From: Scatophagus argus
Taxonomy: Eukaryota; Chordata; Actinopteri; Scatophagidae
Reading direction: 5' to 3'
Assembly: GCF_020382885.2 (NCBI RefSeq)
Contig: NC_058499.1
Span: 1,820,001-1,884,000 of the forward strand
Length of the DNA stretch: 64,000 nt
Shown here: in pieces, positions 38,141 to 48,816 of the stretch
Layout of the letters: each line of letters begins with the position of its first letter
Position numbering within the stretch: the first letter of the stretch is position 1
Position numbers and translations under genes: made by a program
Notes under the pieces: model-generated
The model's database searches: none
Told to the model about the DNA's origin: nothing
Seen by the model: the letters and a program-made list of their open reading frames with translations, nothing else

Positions 38141-39683
38141 GTCCAGCTTAGCAATCAGCTAAGCATCATGTAACGCTATCTGTCAGAGCTGGTGAATATC
38201 CAACAATAATCCAGTCGACGAGGACTCAGTGTGAGAGCTCTGTGTGTGAAATCATACAGAGCAGACAGCATCAAGTTTACATGCACACAACAGACTAAGA
38301 ACTGTGACTAAGTTATTATAAATGATCATGTATGGTCCTCACATCCCCATATGCTGAGAGTCAGCAGCCAACCAGCACATGAAGATGAGCCTGACAGCTG
38401 CAGAAATGCATCTTTCCAAGTGACAGCATCTCACCGGCTGATGACCAGCTCATCCTTATCGGTCACATGAGGAAATATCGTTTTTTAACCCCACATCCAG
38501 TTTCGTCTAGCAGTTACTCTGAACTTTAATGAAAAGAAGACTTGAAGTTTATAGAAAGAGTTCATCAGGTCATTAGACAACAGAAAAATGAGAAAAAACG
38601 AAGCCAAGACTCCTGTTTTTAGATCCTCATCACTAGAAGCAAAGAAAGGTGAAATAAATGTGAGGATATGAAAAAATTAATAAAAGGAATCAATAGGCAA
38701 ATGAAAAATATAAAATTTAAGAAATTTATATCTATTATTTCATACTACTACAACTACATTTATTTTCTTGTTCTGTCACAGGTTTATTCTCTTTTGAAGG
38801 CACTTCTGTGATGTGCTGTCTGATGTTCAAAGCTTACAATGAATGAACATCAATGATCTGATGAGTGTTTTAATTATAAGCTGCAAAAGGTTTTACTGCC
38901 ACAAAGTCAGAGTCGGGCTTCTTCCACAACACAATACGACCATCTTCAATTAAAAATAGACACTATGGAAATCAGTGTCAGTGCTGTTTAGACAAATGCG
39001 TGTGCACATTCAGCAGAGGGACTCGAGGGATCGGCTTCACTCTGGCTTTTGTCCTCTGGTTGTAAATATGTGCGGTCAACCACAGGAATCTCAGCTCGGG
39101 CTGCGTTTAAGTGCAGGGTCCACACGTCACGTCGTTTAATCAGCGCAGTGACACTCGGCTGCACCGAGGAGTCACAGCACGAATTAAGAAATATGTGGAG
39201 ACACCACTCTGAACTGCTGTTTTCATATTTTGGCAGAAAAATGAGTAGATGTGTGTTGTTGTGTGACAGCTCTGCAACCCCGATGGTTTCCTGCTCTGTA
39301 CTACCCCAGAGTTTCTCAGGGATTTTTTTCACTGCGTGTGGTTTCAGTGATTAGGCTGGTTTTGAAAGCAGGAGACTGGCCTGACATTTTTACCATTTGA
39401 ACATTCAGCAGAATGAAAGCGCGAAAGCGGGGCTACAAAAGTGCACCGAGCGCTGCATTCGGCTGAACACAGCACCTCCGCAGCTCAACACGTCTTTCTG
39501 AACTCAGGAAATGGACTGAAGTTTAAAATCTTGCCACATACACTGAATGCATCACTTGCCTTTTGTCTAACACACACAGCTTGCAGGACCAGTGCTCACT
39601 GCAAAAAGCTTTACATGCATGAACGAGAAGGCTCCCTGTACTAAAAAAAGACTTTTAATTGTTGGGTATGTAAACGTAGATGA

Positions 39684-39711
39684 ACACACGCACACACACA
39701 CACACACGCAC
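39684..39711. repeat. (CA)n microsatellite
   Basis: CA repeats with two CG interruptions. Confidence 0.9.
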
Positions 39712-39836
39712 ATTTGTTGTTGACTGCTGTGTGTTTACGTCCGTCTTCATGTCTGATGCTGATTGAAGTTGAGACTTTTCTTCCAGAGAGGATCAGACCT
39801 CAGAGGAGCTCAACAAACTCACAGGGATTTAAAGCC

Positions 39837-39902
39837 TCTCTCTCTCTCTCTCTCTTCAGTGTTTGTCTCTATGTCTCTCACCCCCTCCCTCCCTCCCTCC
39901 CT
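39837..39902. repeat. Pyrimidine tracts: (TC)n and (CCCT)n
   Basis: A TC run (39837-39855) and five CCCT units (39882-39902) lie 70-130 bp upstream of the TATA box at 39970. Such tracts are frequent in promoters. Confidence 0.85.
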
Positions 39903-39969
39903 GTCCTGTAATCGCTGTGTTGTGGTGGTGATGACGCTCTCTCCTCCTTCTCCTCTCCTCTCCAGGCTG

Positions 39970-40007
39970 TATATAAGTGTGGATGGCTGGCTTTTGTTTC
40001 AGACTGA
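39970..40007 (+). promoter_or_regulatory. TATA / initiator core promoter
   Basis: TATATAAG at 39970-39977 lies 31 bp before the A of a perfect initiator match TCAGACT (39999-40005), so transcription is predicted to start at about 40001. The spacing is ideal. The next plus-strand gene is hyal4, whose translated exon begins at an acceptor at 47827, so this is a good candidate for the hyal4 promoter. Confidence 0.6.
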
Positions 40008-40139
40008 CTGAGGGAACGAAGACAAGCCTTTCGGACGTACGGCACGGGGGGCCACCATGACCCCCGCCGTGACCCTGACGATGAGACCCCCACCTCCCTC
40101 CTGGACTGCTCGTTATTGGTCAGTGTGCAGCATCTACAG
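40001..40139 (+). other. Predicted first exon with strong upstream ORF (possible hyal4 leader exon)
   Basis: After a 56-nt leader, an ATG at 40057 in perfect context (GCCACCATGA) opens a frame of 27 codons plus two bases that runs to a good donor, CTACAG/GTGAGC. The peptide starts MTPAVTLTMRPPPPSW and matches no family I know. If joined to 47827, the frame continues seven codons and stops at 47851, eight bases before the hyal4 ATG. The exon may instead belong to another transcript. Confidence 0.45.
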
Positions 40140-40702
40140 GTGAGCTGTTGAACTCAGGTAAACAGTTGAAAACTTGTTTATATTGGGCCAAAAAAAAAGA
40201 GAAGAAAAAAATTTTGACTTTTGTGCAGCTTTTGTTTTGCTTCACAAAGAGGAAAATAAAGTGTATTTTTAATCCCTGAGGCAGGCAGCAACACTGGGTG
40301 TTACAACACGGTTTGAGCGTCTGTTTTGGGTGATGCAGGAAGGGGGGGAGGTGGTGGAGGAGGAGGGAGCGCCTTGTCATGCAAGGAATGTTGGCTGACT
40401 CTCACAGTGGAGAAAAATCTAACTCAGAGCAGTAGAATTTCTTTAAGTCTCTGAGTGGCGTTTTCCCCCGTCAGGGATTAACGTTGTGCTCACAAACTGC
40501 ACGGAGAAATGAAGGGTCTCATTTAGGTGGAGTTTCAGTCATTCAGCAGATGCTCTGACTCATAACGACTTACAGTAAACATCAGCAAAGGCGGCAACAC
40601 GGGAGGTCACAGTTTTCAAGGGATGTCAGAGAGAGCAGCAGGATTAAAGCTGGGCTATAAAAAGTTCTTTTCTGTTTACAGAAGTGTGTTGTTTTTCAGG
40701 CA

Positions 40703-40703
<1 letters not shown>

Positions 40704-40734
<31 letters not shown>
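40704..40734. repeat. (AC)n microsatellite
   Basis: About 15 uninterrupted AC units. Confidence 0.95.
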
Positions 40735-40737
<3 letters not shown>

Positions 40738-41019
40738 TGGGTTAAACATCAGAAGCCGGGAGTCTTGATTAGCTGACAGGATTTCAGGATTGTGTGTTAA
40801 GATCTGCAGTTAATCTGACGGATGCTCTGCCTTCAGACGTTCAAACCAGAAGAGTTTCTGCCAGTGAAGTCATGTTGTTACGATGGTGTTCAGTGTGCTG
40901 ATACCTTCTGATATTAACATGGAGACAACGTGGTAGCTTTTACACTTTTTTTTCTTTTTCTTAAATCAGGAGACATCAAACTTTGTGGTTGTTTCAGCTG
41001 CATTTCATTGTTCCCTGTG

Positions 41020-41185
41020 GGTAAAGTTAAGTACTCAGAAGTCAGATCCAATTCTGAAGTAAAAGTAGCAGTACAACAGTGTAGAAATACTCTCGCATTT
41101 GTATTTTTACTTAAGTAAAAATGACAGTATCAAGTAAGTATCAAATGTAAAACTACTGTGATCACAGCCAGTGGTGGAAGAACTT
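41020..41185. repeat. Fragment of a dispersed teleost repeat (AAGTAAAAGTAGCA type)
   Basis: GAAGTAAAAGTAGCAGTACA, then GTAGAAATACTCTCGCATTT, TTTACTTAAGTAAAAATGAC and CAGTGGTGGAAGAAC follow the motif order of a common non-autonomous fish repeat. Confidence 0.6.
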
Positions 41186-44100
41186 ATTCACACGTTCTGT
41201 GAAACGTTCTGCATGGAAATTCAAAGAAACTCAGCTTAAAATAAATGTAGTGGATCTGAAGAACCCGATATATCGACATGCTTGTGCACGTCACAACATG
41301 CGCTGATGTTAGGAAACAAACATTGAACCGTGTATGGTACGTAACTGTGCCTGTGCAGCAGCATTTAGAGCTGAAATTCTTCTTGATATCAGCAGTATCT
41401 TGAGGCTTGCTCGTCTTAAATGAAAACGTGTTGAAGAGCCTCACTGAAAACCTTTCTGGGGGGGGGGGGTTTATCGAACGTGCTACGTCGTCTCCGCCCT
41501 CCCCCTCGATTAACAGTTTGCACTGAAGTAATTTGCCACATGACTCCTCCATCCTCCAACAGTGTCCAAACAAACCAACAGGAAGAATAAACAAAGGCAG
41601 ACTTTGAGATCCTTTCATTACTTTCATCTACATCAGTTCTCTCCTCATTCATCTTCTCCATCAGACAAATCCACCCCAAACCTGGCAAAACCTCGCCAGT
41701 GGTCTTTGTCATGCCAAAGTGCTCGCCAGGCAGGCGCTGTGATTGGCTTTGGCTCTGCTGCGTGGAAAGATTACAGCCTTGGTGGTTCCCATTCTCCAGC
41801 TTTTGTTCTCTCGTGTGAGGAACATGAATCATGACCACATGCAGTCAACCAGGAATATTTGTTAAAATGGTTCTGGCCAACCTGGTGCAGGCAGCTTCGT
41901 GTCACTGTGGAAATCCTGAAGCAGACTCATGTTACTGAGCGTCTGAGGGCGTGATGGAGAGGACAAGCTGCAGTCCAGTTGGTAGGGTTTTAATTTTCAG
42001 ATTCATTTTATAAAAGCCAAATGGTTATGGTGTTAAATTACACTAAAAAGGAAAGAAAACATTTTAATAACACATGAAATGACCTCTGAAACCGGAGTGA
42101 TACTTATACACCATTTGGTGAGACCAGGCTGACAAAATCGTTAGTTAACTCTGATTCAGAGGGTTGTGATGAGGATCATGTCAGTCAATCACCACCACCA
42201 TTCGATGCAGGAGAAGAAGTCAGGGTTCGAAAAATGTGCAGATCCAGAATAAGAATGCTATAAAACTGGTGCTTTTCTTCATCATCGATGTCGGTGTTTC
42301 TACACAAGTTTACGTAGAAATAAACAATGGAGGATCATGGGAATTCATGAAAGGATGAAGAAGTTGAATCCATAGGATTCGTGTACATGGGCAAGCGTTA
42401 CTGACCCATTTCATGGCAGTCAACACGAGTTAAAGAGGAAAAATTCATCTCAATATACAGTAGAGAATTCTAAAGATTAAATGCATTTTACAAGTTGAGC
42501 TTTCATATAACCAAAATTAATGGAAATATCCACTACGCTAACCTTGCATGCACCTGATACAACAGGCACCAGATTATGTTGCTCTTCACCCAGGCCTTAA
42601 TTTGGGGCAGGCCTTAATTTGCTTGCACTGACAACAACCCCGGCCAGATTCAGCTTTTATTTGACTGCCAGCTCTCATTTATACTGTGCAGAAATACTGT
42701 ACGCTTTTTCTGCCTTCCTGCATCCTTAATCTGTTCGTGACGCTTCAGAGTCCTGACCCACAGGTTGGGAACAAGTGTAACAGGCTTTGCCATTGGTTCA
42801 TTATGGTATCAAAACAGTCATTCTCTGGTTGGAGCTCCTCCAATGTGACGACTTGCTTCTATGTGTAACATTTTTTTTACTGTAAAACTAAAATCTTTGA
42901 GTTTTGTGCTTAAATCAACATTTGAACTCTGGAAATTTGTGGCGACTTTTTACGGAGGAAATTAATCGAATGTGAATCTACAGATTATTCAGTAACATGA
43001 AGAACTGGTTTACATATGATTAGTTCCAGCACCAGATCTTCAATTTGTCATGTGCACCACATGTTCTGTGTGATGTTCATGCAGCTTGTGTAACAGTTTA
43101 AAGTGGAAAAGATTTGATGTTGAGCTTTATGCTGTGACGTAAAACTCTATTTATTCTTAAATTCGAGGTATTTCATGGTTAGCAAACATTGCAAGAAGAG
43201 GTTAAAAGGCATGACCTTGGACAAACTTACTGGAGAATATCTGTGGTAAATTTAAATATTTTAAGCAATTCTCCATGCCTGATTGTTAAAACAAACAACA
43301 AGTTTCCAGTTACTCCAGTTAAGAGACCAGCTTGACTTAAACAACATGCAGGCATCTATTTAAGGCTTGTAGATGCACGTCTACTGTTCTGTTAATTACC
43401 AAATAGCAGCATGAAATGTGAAATGCTGTCATGGTGTTTAAAGTGATTACGCAGTCAGAATCAGACTGGCTTAGTAGTAATATAATGGCGTTGGAACATA
43501 TTTACCTGGCAGATGGCATTTGCGAGGGAATCAGTGATCTGGCTCCCGCCCTTCGGCCCTCCATCAGGGGTTCGGCTCGATTCCCAAGCACCAAACTGAG
43601 GACGTGGCTTTGCCTCTCCTGGCACCTCTGAATGTGCTCAGTGTTCTCGTTCTTCCATCCTTTCAGAACTGCCTCCATCAGACTGTCATCTTCACTTACT
43701 TCTGAGTTCAAAATGCTTTCTTTGGCAGTGAAATTCACTCATCTTCCAGGAATAACTGGTGTGAAAAGCGCTCCTGAGCTTGCTGACATTGTCAAGGTCA
43801 CACAACAAGACACACTGAACCTTACACCAAAGATAAGCACTGTGGCTCCTTCAGCCTTTGCTCACATTAGAAATCATGAACTGATCTATTAGAGTTACCT
43901 TTTTGCCCTTTGTCATGTGGTTCAGGGACACTGCTGAGACAATGAAGAAATTTCAGACACTGTTTGTCAAATTGGCCCCAATTTTCCAACAGAGACACTG
44001 AAAATTAAACAGTCTCTTTCTTGTTTTTGTTGAGCGAGGGGAACCATACCACAAGACCCACAGAGAGCAACATACTCTTATCTTGATCGATGCCAGAAGG

Positions 44101-47100
44101 GCCCGCGGCTCCAAACTCCTCTGGATAAATAATTCACTTTGACCCAAAGCCAAACTTTAAACATGAACTTTTGATCTGAAGCTGCTCCCACGGTCTTTTA
44201 TAGTGATAACAACCACTGACTAGTGCACATGAAGGTTTGGTCCAGTTCAGCTCAGACTGTGATAACATGGCAGGTTTTTTGTGCTTACGATAAAACAGAT
44301 GAATTCAGGCTCCTCAGAGGATCTAAAGTTTCAGGCTTGTTCTGAATGCCCTCCCCTGAAAGTCGCACTTCGCTGGTCGGTTGTCCAAGCACTTTGATGA
44401 CCCAGGATTTCCTGCCAGTTGATTAGACAAAAAATTATCTGCAAACTGCAACTTTAATGTTAATGTCAATGGGTTATTTATTTCAACCCTCCTTGGGTTT
44501 TGGACTTTTAGTGAAATAAATCTGGCAATGTGGCAGTGGGAAACATTTTACCATCAAAGCCAAAAACCGGGGACACAATAATGAAAGTGGTGGCTATGAA
44601 GATCTCTTTGGAAGGAAAGGTGTACACAGACTAATCTAAAGTAAGCCATTTCACAATGCGTGCAGCATCTAACAGGCTGTCTAGACCAGATGCATTTCAG
44701 CTGCTCTTCTCTGTCATCCTGTCATGTCATGCGGAACAGACACACTTTCATTTCAATTAATTCACCAATCTACACAGGCAGCCAAACGGCTTGTGCTTCA
44801 CTTGTGCTTTAAAATCATATGTACTGATGAAAACATATATAATGTGTTCTGTGAAAAGACATGTGTTAGATGTTTGACTAAAAAATGCAGCTTGCATCTG
44901 GTGTAGACAGCCTACACACACCAGCCATATGAACTGTGGAAGTTTGGAAGACAAGCAAGTTAATGAAAATAAAGGCAGATAGTAAGACTAAAGCACATTT
45001 TCAATATTATCAGTGACTACTGTGACTCATTTTCTTTCCAGAAAGATTTTTCTAATGCCTGTTTGATAATTTCATGCTTGAAGATTTAATTTGAACTTAT
45101 CTGTAAGCAGTGATCCATGATGGCATCCACATAAGATAGAGATCTGTTTCAACTTGAATGCTGACCAATCGGGATCAGCTTTGAGTGGTCCTTGAACAGA
45201 AAACAAATGGAAAAGTCAGAAACATTGCTATCATCAAATCATGTCCGTTCTGCTTTCTGACAGGCTTTTAACATAAGAGTTTTCTGCTCAAACTGAAAGC
45301 TTATCCAGCTGCACATCAATACATCTTACAGTAATCCTGCAGTACAGTTGGCTTTGAAAAGGGATCTGTTTTCACCAAGTGCAGCACTCAAATTATTTCC
45401 AAACCTACAGGGAAAAACTGGCAGGAACACAAAGAAAGGAAAAGAATTTGATTCCAAACCGACATAACTCAGATAGGAAAAAAACCAACCCTCCTAAAAA
45501 TAATAAGAACAAAATTAAAATGCATTATAGGACTTCTAAAGGATACTACAATGAAATGTTATGTACCATAACGTGTACTTTTGAAAAACAGATGTAGTAT
45601 TTTGTCTCTACTGTTGTCATGAGTTCTTATTTTCAACATGGGAAGTTTAAATCACAGGATGTTAATAAATGGTTTACAGTCAGAGGGTGACTGGAAACCT
45701 TGTTACCCATTAAAAACGGCTAAATGTTCCTCAGTTTAACGTGGTCTAGATCTTTTAAACAGTAGTGAACATTTTTTAGCATGGAGTTTAAGCACAGAGA
45801 ACATTGTTTAACAAGGACTGTTGAAACACAAAGTTGGTTAAAACACAAGTTAACAGCATGTGCTAACATGTTACCTTATGCTTTGTAAAGCGAGAGATAA
45901 AGCGAAACACCTTAACATACACTTAAATTAACATGTGCTTCATGCTAATATTTTAGCACACACACACAGCATCAAGAGAGAGCCTCTAATGCTTCAGCAT
46001 AGATTTTGTTTCAGACAGTTGGTTATATGCTAACACGTCATCATATGCACTAAAGAGAAGCTCTGCCAGTTAGGCTTTAGCACAGGCTACATATTGTTAC
46101 AGATCATAGACAAAATTATCTGCAGATTAATCAATAATGAAAATAATCTTTAGTTGCAGCACTGCGTTGACAGTAGGAGTCATGCTAATCCGTTAGCATA
46201 CACTCTGTTTGTGAAGTGATAGTCTGCTCTGGGTTGGTGCTCAGTCACATGTTCAATTTTAGGGTTCCTGCTATCACAGTAGAATTTGTTAATATATCGT
46301 TAAAGTTTAAATTAATGTGTCATTGTTAACTGATACAGTTGGGTGACAGAAATGTAAACAAATTAACAGATAGAAGAGAAATGTCCCAAATAAAGAATCA
46401 AACCTTCCAATAGAAGGTTAATCAGATCAGTTCTGGTTGGTGTCTGCTGGTCTGCCGGTTTGGCTCAGCCGGCTGTATGTGAGACTCAGAGACACAGCAA
46501 ACCCTGAGACGTTTGGCAGGGAAGCCTGTCATTGTGGCCTGAGGCTTCAGCTCTGGTCAGAGGAGGACTAGATGTGGACAGAAAAGCAGCAGCGGTCTGT
46601 CCGGATGAAGTCCTCGTTCCAATCCCTGGGTGTCAACGTGACTTCCTCTCTGTGACCTCTGACCTTCGGGTGCCATGGAAATGAGCCGAGAACTATTTGC
46701 ATCTCTGAGGACAGCAACAGTCAGGAGATGAAAATTATATGATGTAATTTAATCTATTTTTAATTATAGTTTTTACAGCTGGAAAATGAATGAAGATTTC
46801 TAATAAAATGAGGTTGTGCAGAATGTCAGCAAGTTGAATCTGTCCCACGTTTCTTTAGCGACTTAAACATGGAAAAACTATTGTCTCATAAAATCACATG
46901 TAAAATACTTAAACCCTTGCAAACAGAGACAATAGTTAAAAGAGCATTTATCTACATGACAGAAGCTGTGGATGACCAGTTTGGAGTAAATTCAGAGGAA
47001 ATGTTGAGCTCATCCAGCTGTGATTTCCATAAACTCACTGAACGGGAACAATATAAAAGCAGCCAGAGGGTCAAAAGAAGTTGACAAGACTTTTGCAGAT

Positions 47101-47826
47101 GGGCTAGAACACTTCACACTGTCGTTAAAGGATTTGGGTTTAGTGTCTCTGCTGCTTATTCTGTCAACATTTAAGCATCTCTGCATTAGACACGACGTCA
47201 CAAGCTGAGGGTCTGGACCCAGCATCAGGCCACATTTCTCACTAGTCACTATCTTTAAAAGGAGTTTCAACCATTACTGCTGCCCCTCATACTGCAGTGT
47301 TCATAACACAAGATACGAACAGATTCCATCACACATGCAGAGCAAATTTTATGGGATTCTGCCCAAGAGAGTCGGTTTCCAACATGTTAGATGTCTAACA
47401 TTTTCAGACAACGGAAACGACTCTCTGAAGAGCCTCGTGGTGGTCTGTCAGTAGGTGTGTGTGGAAAAGGTGAAGATGACTAAAATAGATTTATCAACTA
47501 CTCCTTAAGGTTGCTGTACCTGATTCTTCTTCTTCTACACTAAAATTTGTTGTGTCTGGTCTTGATATATCATCATTACTGCTACACATCTGATTTCGTC
47601 CTGTTCAGTCTTTCACTGAAATTTCAGGTTAATAAAAGCCATAGTTAAAGCCATAGCTATAGTTCTGCAGACTTGCAGGAGAAGCACCAGAATTAAGACT
47701 ATAAAACTAAAAAAAATTATGCAACACTTTCAGTCACCACAATCTGAAGCTTAAAGATGGTTAGGAAATGTTAGAAAAATGTCTCATGTCCAATGACTCT
47801 GCATGTCTTTCTTTGCGTCTCTTCAG

Positions 47827-47859
47827 AATGATTGACAGCTGCTCCCTCTGAACCCCAGG
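47827..47859 (+). promoter_or_regulatory. hyal4: hyal4 leader with short upstream ORF
   Basis: The exon starts after CGTCTCTTCAG. Its second base begins ATGATTGACAGC, an eight-codon upstream frame (47828-47851, stop included) that ends eight bases before the hyal4 ATG at 47860. Confidence 0.6.
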
Positions 47860-48816
47860 ATGCCTGGAGTGCCAATGGGCGGAGCATCCTCCTCCCACTA
47901 CATCGTACCTGTCTGCCTGATCTGCTCCTGGCTGCTCCTGCTCTTCCACGCTGCCTTTGGTCAAAAACCCGCCAAGCTGCCTTTGATTGGCCGGAAGCCC
48001 TTCATCGCGGCTTGGAACGCCCCACTGGACATGTGCACTTTCAAGTACAACATCACCACGAACATCGACCGCCTCTTCCATATCCACGGGAGCCCACGTG
48101 CTGAGTGGACAAACCAGAATGTCACCATCTTCTATGCCAACCGGCTGGGCTACTACCCCCACTACACGTCGCAGGGCGTCGCTGTGCACGGCGGCCTGCC
48201 GCAGAACTGCAGCCTGGACCTGCACCTGTTCAAGGCCTACCAGGACATCATCCACTTCATTCCTGCTGAGGACTTCCGCGGCCTGGCAGTTATTGACTGG
48301 GAGTACTGGAGGCCTCAGTGGAGCCGTAACTGGCACAACAAAGACATCTACAGGCGCAAGTCAAGGGAGCTGACCGCCAAGGCGTACATCAATGTGACGG
48401 AGGCGCAGGTGGAAGAGCTGGCACGGCGTCGGTTTGAGAAAAGCGCCAGGGCATTCATGCAGAGGACCATCCAGCTGGGGATACGCCTTCGCCCCAACAC
48501 CCTCTGGGGTTTCTACCTCTACCCTGACTGCCACAACTACAACTTTCATGAACGGAACTACACAGGCTTCTGCCCTCTGCTGGAGAGAATGAGGAATGAC
48601 GAGCTGCAGTGGCTGTGGAACAGCAGCACAGCGCTCTTCCCCTCCGTGGCGATCAGGAAAAGTCACACCAACAGCATCAACAACCTGCACTTCACGCGCC
48701 ACAGAATCCGAGAGTCTCTACGTGTGGCCTCGCTGACCTCCAAAGAGTACGACCTTCCCACCTACGTGTACATGAGGCTGGGCTACCGGGACGACGCACT
48801 GACCTTCCTCACTGCA
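47860..48816 (+). CDS. hyal4: hyal4 coding exon 1 (catalytic domain)
   Basis: This 957-nt exon runs from MPGVPMGGASSSHY to DALTFLTA, then GTAAGA. The reading frame runs on past the donor for about 200 nt without family similarity. Confidence 0.95.

Larger units (their letters stand above)
32701..39969. other. Intergenic region between hyal6-like and hyal4
   Basis: No exon is supported in 7.3 kb. Simple repeats are listed separately (37729-37799, 38101-38140, 39684-39711, 39837-39902). Open frames such as 34759-35013 and minus-strand 35477-35770 have no family features. Confidence 0.65.
40140..47826. other. Presumed hyal4 5' intron or intergenic DNA
   Basis: I found no coding exon. It contains a CA microsatellite (40704-40734), an old repeat fragment (41020-41185), a G run near 41460-41469 and AT-rich stretches. 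If the exon at 40001-40139 belongs to hyal4, this is its first intron. Confidence 0.55.

Noticed and set aside
43431..43892. Overlapping open frames on both strands
   Set aside because: None has flanking splice sites in a matching phase or recognisable motifs.
47761..48336. 191-residue minus-strand frame
   Set aside because: It is antisense to hyal4 exon 1, a GC-rich coding shadow.
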